NCBI GenBank assembly: GCA_015178975.1
Contig: WHVD01000095.1
Location: 124,001-188,000, forward strand
From: Hysterangium stoloniferum
Taxonomy: Eukaryota; Basidiomycota; Agaricomycetes; Hysterangiales; Hysterangiaceae
Direction of reading: 5' to 3'
DNA length: 64,000 bases
The notes under the pieces were generated by a model. The model was not told the DNA's origin and did no database searches. It saw only the letters and a list, made by a program, of their open reading frames with translations. Shown here one piece after another: positions 58,408 through 64,000 of the stretch (position 1 is the stretch's first letter; each line of letters opens with the position of its first letter). The translations under genes were made by a program, and so were the position numbers.

Positions 58408-58779
58408 TGTTAAGAGAGAGGGTTTCCAGAGAAACCCACAGGAAAGCCGGTAGGACTGAAACCTGCAGGAAAGCTGGTAGGACTTGGCTTCAGCTTATAG
58501 GCTGTGCCCTCGTGAGATTGTGTTGTCCAATTTCAAATGGGCAGACAGGAATCCCAGGGAGTTTGGGAGTAGTTGGTGGGTTGTGGTTGGAGGGTTGACT
58601 GCAGGAATCCTGTGGAAGTCGAGGGGTTGGGCAGAGATGGGTTGGAGGTCAAGTGATAGATGGGTTGGAGGTTAAGTGATAGATGAGTTGGAGCCCATGG
58701 CTCTGACGAGGGAAAGAGCGGTATGTTTCAAAGGGGAGATTAGAGTGGAAAATGTACTGAGATTACTGGGGAGAATCTG
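58408..58779 (-). mobile_element. Truncated family B LTR
   Basis: It starts TGTTAAGAGAGAGG (plus strand) and keeps the conserved block (GGCTTCAGCTTATAGGC, about 58487) as far as GATTACTGGGGAGAATCT. The rest of the LTR is missing. A short duplication of the GGAAAGCYGGTAGGACT phrase occurs near its start. Confidence 0.75.
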
Positions 58780-58825
58780 TAATGTATTCAGGGGATTCTC
58801 TTAGATAGCTCAATATATGCTATAG

Positions 58826-59222
58826 TGTCACAGAGCTTCAACAATAAAACAAGCAAAGGTCCAGTAATTTAAATACTGATAGATTAATGAGCTGCGCTAT
58901 GAAGCTTAAACAACTCAAATCAATGCTTATTTTGATTATTGAAAGGTTCAATAGAACTGTGTATGACTCTTTTAGCAAATAAAAGAACTATTCCTTGAGA
59001 ATAGGGGCTGGAAGCTGAATATATGCGCAGTAACTTGGCAGAGACTTGATATAAGAGCTTCGGATTCTTGTATGCTTATTTGTAACTATTAATAGTTATT
59101 TAACAAGGTGTTAAATAATTTATTAATAGAGAAAATAATATGTATTGGATTATCTGAGTGCTTGTACTTGATTAATTCAATAAACTTAGGGCTGGGCCTT
59201 GAATAATCTAGTATTGGCAGGG
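58826..59222 (+). mobile_element. Family-F-like repeat, cut by the Copia element
   Basis: It is homologous to 47281-47680 (shared TACTGATAGATTAATKAGCT and AAGCTTAAACAACT phrases). Its homology stops at GGCAGGG, exactly where the Copia LTR begins; the 47.3 kb copy continues past this point and serves as the unoccupied reference. The rest of this copy should lie beyond the window. Confidence 0.7.
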
Positions 59223-59588
59223 TGTTATGGATCGAAGCCTAATGTGTGCCTAATCAAAGTATGGATCGAAGTCTAATGCGTACCTAATCAAAGTATGGAT
59301 CGAAGCTTAATACGTGCCTCAAGCCTAATGAGTGCCTAGTGTGCACTCGTGATACCAATCCGAGACATCGTACTATTTCTATTTTTTTTGACTACTATAA
59401 ATTACGAGCTGCTCAACCAGCCAACCTCAGTCGATCTCTTACCTTGTGTCGACTGAGGTACGTTACGAATGTTGCATATTCACATGCAAATACTCACACA
59501 TATGAAAGACTTTGTAATCTTTATAGGTATCAATATATATTCAGTCGATCTCTTACCTTGTGTCGACTGAGACTTTGTAATCTTTATA
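59223..59588 (+). mobile_element. 5' LTR of the Copia element with internal repeats
   Basis: It starts TGTTATGGATCGAAGCC. A 34-bp unit starting TATGGATCGAAGYCTAAT occurs nearly three times at 59226-59330. A 29-bp segment with inverted ends (CAGTCGA...TCGACTG) occurs twice (59428-59456 and 59542-59570), each time near a GACTTTGTAATCTTTATAGG phrase. The right end is set by the primer site and is approximate. Confidence 0.75.
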
Positions 59589-59600
59589 GGTTATGGGCCC
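59589..59600 (+). promoter_or_regulatory. Primer-binding site matching the anticodon arm of initiator tRNA-Met
   Basis: GGTTATGGGCCC is complementary to the anticodon stem-loop of eukaryotic initiator tRNA-Met (GGGCCCATAACC), not to its 3' end. Copia of Drosophila is known to prime from such a half-tRNA. Confidence 0.75.
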
Positions 59601-59725
59601 CGACCAACGTTGCTGAACTCTGTCAAACGCTGTTAAAACAATTGACTGACGAACCCGGAACTGACCACGATCACGCTGACTCCCATTGACCAACTGACCC
59701 TGACCCTGACCTGACTACGATCAAT

Positions 59726-62700
59726 ATGACTATGCAACCATCTTTGTTTCAACTACCTGCTGATGAGCGCTTCGATGGAAACAGATGGTTCACTTGGAAG
59801 GAGACCATTTTGTCTGCAGCACATGCCAGAGGAGTTCAGGGCTACCTAGATGGTAGTATTATCAGACCCGCAATGAACACTCTGAATGCACCAGTCCCAA
59901 CACCAATGAGCTACTGGGGCACAATGCCACCGACCCCTGATGAATGGGCACAATGAGATGCTTACGCAAAAAGCATGATTACGCTTAATGTCAAGAACCC
60001 ACTCGGCTTTGGAATCAAGTCAACGCAAATTGCAGCGGAGGCATGGAAAGCCCTCATCACAACATACGATGCCGTTTCTGACATTGGCTGACTAAATGCA
60101 GAAAACACTTTACGATCTATCAGACATATCGATGGTACTGAAATAACTGCACATTTCGCAGCCCTCCGGGAAGCCTGGGAAAGGGCGATTAGTCAAGGTA
60201 GTACCATTGACGACTCCGAGTTCCGCACCATTATATTAGGGTCAATGCCCAGCGAATGGTCAATCTACGTCAGCACGCTGTATGAGCAAAAGACATCAGC
60301 TGATGTTATTGCGAGGCTTGCTATGCATGATGCCACAATAGCACGACATAGAAAGGCGACACCCCAAAATACTCAGTCCTTACTCACAACACAGTAAAGG
60401 GGAACGCGCAGCTCTCTCATCTGTACCAATCCAGCGTGTAAAAGAGTAGGACATACGATTGACAGGTGTTTCAAGCCAGGAGGGGGAATGGAGGGCCAGT
60501 ACCCTGATTGGTGGAAGAAGAAAGGGAAAGCCACTGATACCCCTACCGATACATCCACCGCGAAACCTGGCCAAACAACAGTAGCAAATGCCACAATAAT
60601 ACCAGCAGGGTCAACAACTACCACGTCCAGTGAAAATTACTGTGTTCTTATAACACAAGGTATCCAGGACCAGGACCAAAAATCCTATACCATCACATAT
60701 GCTGATTCAGCAGCAAGCGACCATTTTTTCGTCAATGTCAACAATTTCTCATCATACACTATATGTGATGGAAAAAGTGGAACAACGGCTACAGTTGGGG
60801 GAACATTCCGCATCCACAGAATTGGCACTGTCAGAAAACAGGTTATTCTTGATCATAAGGTAACCAATGTTATCTTCGAAAATGCTCTACATACTCCGGA
60901 TCTATCGCACAACTTGATTTCAATCGGCCGCCTCGATAAGGCTGGATGTTATACGATTTTTCGTGGAGGAGGGGTAACCTTCATCGACAGAACCAACGCC
61001 CCCTTTATGAGAGGAAGAAATGTAGGGACCATGTACGAGATAGACTTGCACTCACCAACCCACTACAACAACTCTACCCCGAACTCCCAGGAGGCCAAGA
61101 ATCCTATCACCATCAAGAACATGGTAACAGCATATGCCACCCACTCACACATTCGGCCGACAGACATCGATACGTGGCATCACCGTTTTGGACATGTCGG
61201 TTACAAGGCGATCAGGGATATGCATAACAATCAAATTGCCAATGGGATAGATATAACATCGCTAGTTCCTAGACCTGGGACCTGCGAGGATTGTATCATG
61301 GGCAAGCACACCCGATGCCCCTTCTATACCAATGACCAACGAGAAGTGATTATCGGGGAACATATTTATATCGATCTGTGGGGGCCGTCCCGCGTGAAGT
61401 CCGCTGGAGGTAAATCCTACATGATGCTTATCGTTGATGGTTTCTCCGGTTTCATTCAAGGCTCTTTCTTGGCACACAAGCAGGCAGAAATGACATTGGA
61501 TGTCCTGAAATGTAGTATCGCTTTGGCAGAAAGACAAACAGGTCAAATGATTCGCTGTATACGAACGGACGAGGGCACTGAGTTTTGCAATGCATTATGG
61601 GACAACTATATCGCAGAACGGGGTATATTACATGAAACAACTAGTGCATACTCCTCCAAGTCTAACGGCGTTGTGGAGCGTACCCATCGAACCATTATTG
61701 AACGGGTACGAGTTGTACTACATGAGATGGGGTTGCCCCCCCAACGTGGTGTGAAATTGCCTCTACACTCATTTACCTTCACAATTTCGTGCCTACAGCA
61801 AGAAACCCATCCATCACGCCATTCGAACTGTGGCACCACATGAAGCCAAATGTCTCACACTTGCGGCCCCTGGGATGCATTGCGTATGCAAAAATACCTG
61901 TGGAATCAGGCAACAGTTTAGGCAAGTTAGAACCGCGGTCTGTTAAGTGTATGTTGATTGGCTATTTTGGACGTGACGCTTACCGCCTGTATATCCCCAC
62001 TACTCGGAACATCATCCGGTCACGCGATGTGATATTTGAGGAAGGTGTTGGACATAAAACGTTACCACCCCTTCCATCGTCACCGATGAGTGAGGATGAG
62101 GGCAGCATCATGCCATCTGATCAAGGACAACTCAATAACAATACTGATCTGACAGATAATACAACTGATCCTCAAACTGCTCCTGTAGTTGATCTGCCAG
62201 TCGCACCCCGTACATCAAATCGTATTCGCACTCCAATGCAGGCAATTATCAATTCACAAGATTCCGAACGTAATACTGAAAATGCCAGACAAGCTGGGGA
62301 AGATTGGGCATTGGATGGGAAAAGGCCTACCAATGTTAACAGTATCCAAGCCACTGTGAGGGAAGTGCCAATGGCCGAGCTTCCAGACCCACAGAACTAT
62401 TGGCTCCCGAGTTCATATGCTGAGGCGATGACATGCCCAGATATCTGAAATGCACCTATAGCAAAGGAGTTGGCAGTCATGAAAGAAAGAAACGTATGGA
62501 AGGTAATTGACCAACCCTCAGATGTCCGACTAATACAAACACGTTGGACCTTCGCAAATAAGTATGACGCGGATGGAAACCTTATAGCTCGGAAAGCGTG
62601 TTTGGTGGCAAAGGGTTTTACACAGATCCCGGGGGTAGATTTTTTCGAAACCTACGCATCCGTCATCCGCTATGAGTCCCTATGTATGAATCTCACCATC

Positions 62701-63960
62701 GCGGCGTCCATGGATATGGAGGCCTGGCAAATCGACTATGTGGCAGCATATCTAAACTCACACCCCCAAGCAATCACATACATTGAGTTGCCCGATGGGG
62801 CAAAAGTAGAAGGAAAGATCGGACAGCTCAACAAAACACTATATGGGACTATGGATGGTGCTTTCAACTGGGCGGAGGCTCTGAATAAAGAGATGGGGGA
62901 ATTAGGGTATTACAGGTCCAAAGCTGATCCAGCGGTGCAGTCACGACACAATAACGGGGACATAACTATCACCAGTACATACACAGATGACACCACAGGG
63001 ATCTCATCAACGAGGGAGGAAGCACAGAGGGCGAAGGAGGAGTTGGGATGGACATACGAAATAAAGGACTTGGGGGACGTGAATCTGGTCCTAGGCATAC
63101 GAATCGACAGGGACCAAACCGCTGGAACCATAAGCATATCTCAATGGGCTTACCTGGAAAGAATTATAGAACGATTCGGGATGACAGATTGTAACCCTAG
63201 ACAGACACCACTTCCCCCAGGAGTGGTTCTCACACAGGACATGGCACCATCAACTTCGGAGGACCACACTTTTATGGCCGATAAACCCTACCGCGAACTG
63301 CTTGGGTCCATAATGTATGCTCAAATTGCTACACGACCTGATCTATCCTATGCAATATCTACACTCAGCAAATTTTCGTCTAACCCAGGCCGCACTCACT
63401 GGAATGCCCTCACACATGTCCTTCGTTATCTCAAGGGAACACTTGACTATAAAATAACATATGGGGGAAACTATAGGGATCTCAGACCAATTGGATATGT
63501 CGATGCGGACTACGGGGGGGACCATGACAACCGTCGCTCGTGTTCTGGGCACGTTTTTATCCAAGCAGGTGGACCTACTGCATGGGGGACGCAGTATCAA
63601 CCTACCGTCGCACTTTCAACTACTGAGGTGGAATATATGGCCCTAACCAGGGCAATGAAACAGATACTTTGGATGTATTCGGCAATGGACAAAGTTGGAT
63701 ACCCCCAACCACGACCAGCAATTCTTTGGAACGATAATGCAGGGGCTGTATCACTAACAAAGAATGTGAAACACAATTCCAGGGTTAAACATATTGACAT
63801 TCACTATCACTACATTCGTGAATGAGTCGCAGATGGTGATGTGGAAATAGGCCACCTCGCTTCCTCAGAGAATCTCGTGGATATGTTCACTAAACAACTG
63901 CCATGCCGTGCACACAAGCAACAATGCATCATCCTCTGCATTTGCGAATCCATCGAGCAC
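59726..63960 (+). mobile_element. gag-pol region of the Copia element
   Basis: Parts in order: a Gag of UBN2 type (PADERFDGNRWFTWKETIL) with a CCHC knuckle (CTNPACKRVGHTIDRC, about 60.43 kb); protease (TYADSAASDHFF, about 60.7 kb); integrase pre-domain (WHHRFGHVGYKAI, about 61.17 kb) and core (IDLWGPSRVKSAGG, RTDEGTEFCNALW, SKSNGVVERTHRTI, 61.36-61.7 kb); reverse transcriptase (TRWTFANKYDADGNLIARK and YTDDTTG, 62.5-63.0 kb); RNase H (GYVDADYGGDHDNRRS and STTEVEYMALTRAMKQIL, 63.5-63.7 kb). It is broken at about five places. Confidence 0.88.
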
Positions 63961-63967
63961 ACTTAGC

Positions 63968-63976
63968 CAGGGGGAG
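63968..63976 (+). promoter_or_regulatory. Polypurine tract of the Copia element
   Basis: CCAGGGGGAG directly precedes TGTTATGG of the 3' LTR, the expected position for the plus-strand primer. Confidence 0.85.
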
Positions 63977-64000
63977 TGTTATGGATCGAAGCCTAATGTG

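Larger units (their letters stand above)
59223..64000 (+). mobile_element. Ty1/Copia retrotransposon, 3' LTR cut by the window end
   Basis: The 5' LTR is 59223 to about 59588, the primer site 59589-59600, coding 59.73-63.96 kb, the polypurine tract 63968-63976, and the 3' LTR starts at 63977 (TGTTATGGATCGAAGCC) with only 24 bp visible. The domain order protease, integrase, reverse transcriptase, RNase H is that of Copia. It keeps CpG and looks young, but the coding region has roughly five breaks. The target duplication cannot be seen. Confidence 0.92.

Overview
The window looks like a transposon-rich stretch of a filamentous basidiomycete (Agaricomycetes-type) genome. The grounds are one large host gene with short GT-AG introns (55-91 nt), two genes that resemble orphan families I associate with Agaricomycetes, chromodomain Ty3/Gypsy elements, and dense nested LTR, Tc1 and hAT insertions. 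The species cannot be named from sequence alone. By eye, the host-like parts (about 3.5-16.6 kb and 56.2-57.9 kb) keep CpG, while most of the rest is AT-rich and CpG-poor, as expected of methylated and decayed repeats. || Layout. 1-3.5 kb: a Gypsy-type solo LTR split by a 1.8 kb LTR-like insert that carries a dense array of heat-shock-element motifs and two other short-motif arrays. 3.5-9.2 kb: host-like sequence with no gene I can support. 9.17-14.13 kb: a five-exon host gene for a predicted 1,553-residue, largely disordered Ser/Pro-rich protein. 15.7-16.4 kb: a decayed orphan-family gene. 17-21.2 kb: solo LTRs, a 675 bp MITE and a Gypsy reverse-transcriptase fossil. 21.3-25.7 kb: an hAT transposon with perfect 8-bp target duplications, split by a solo LTR. 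26.67-34.44 kb: a Ty3/Gypsy chromovirus with paired 727 bp LTRs and a perfect 5-bp target duplication. It carries a gene on the opposite strand between its pol region and its 3' LTR. 34.4-37.6 kb: five different minisatellites, one of them interrupted by a 301 bp solo LTR. 41.0-42.85 kb: a nearly intact Tc1 transposon nested on a second transposon end. 44.2-54 kb: an old, gag-less Gypsy copy used as a landing site by at least six later insertions. 54.8-55.7 kb: a solo LTR and a tRNA-Gly-like sequence. 57.07-57.70 kb: an intact orphan gene with a PD-(D/E)XK-like motif. 59.22 kb to the right edge: a Ty1/Copia element cut by the window end. || The most unusual item is the opposite-strand gene in the 26.67-34.44 kb chromovirus. 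It has its own TATA box, a long charged coiled coil and a GAL4-type Zn2Cys6 cluster, and its older relative at 44-54 kb lacks it. Several insertions can be proved inside the window because paralogous empty sites are also present (MITE in an LTR, Tc1 in a duplicated segment, solo LTR in the old Gypsy LTR). All comparisons were made by eye; no database was searched.
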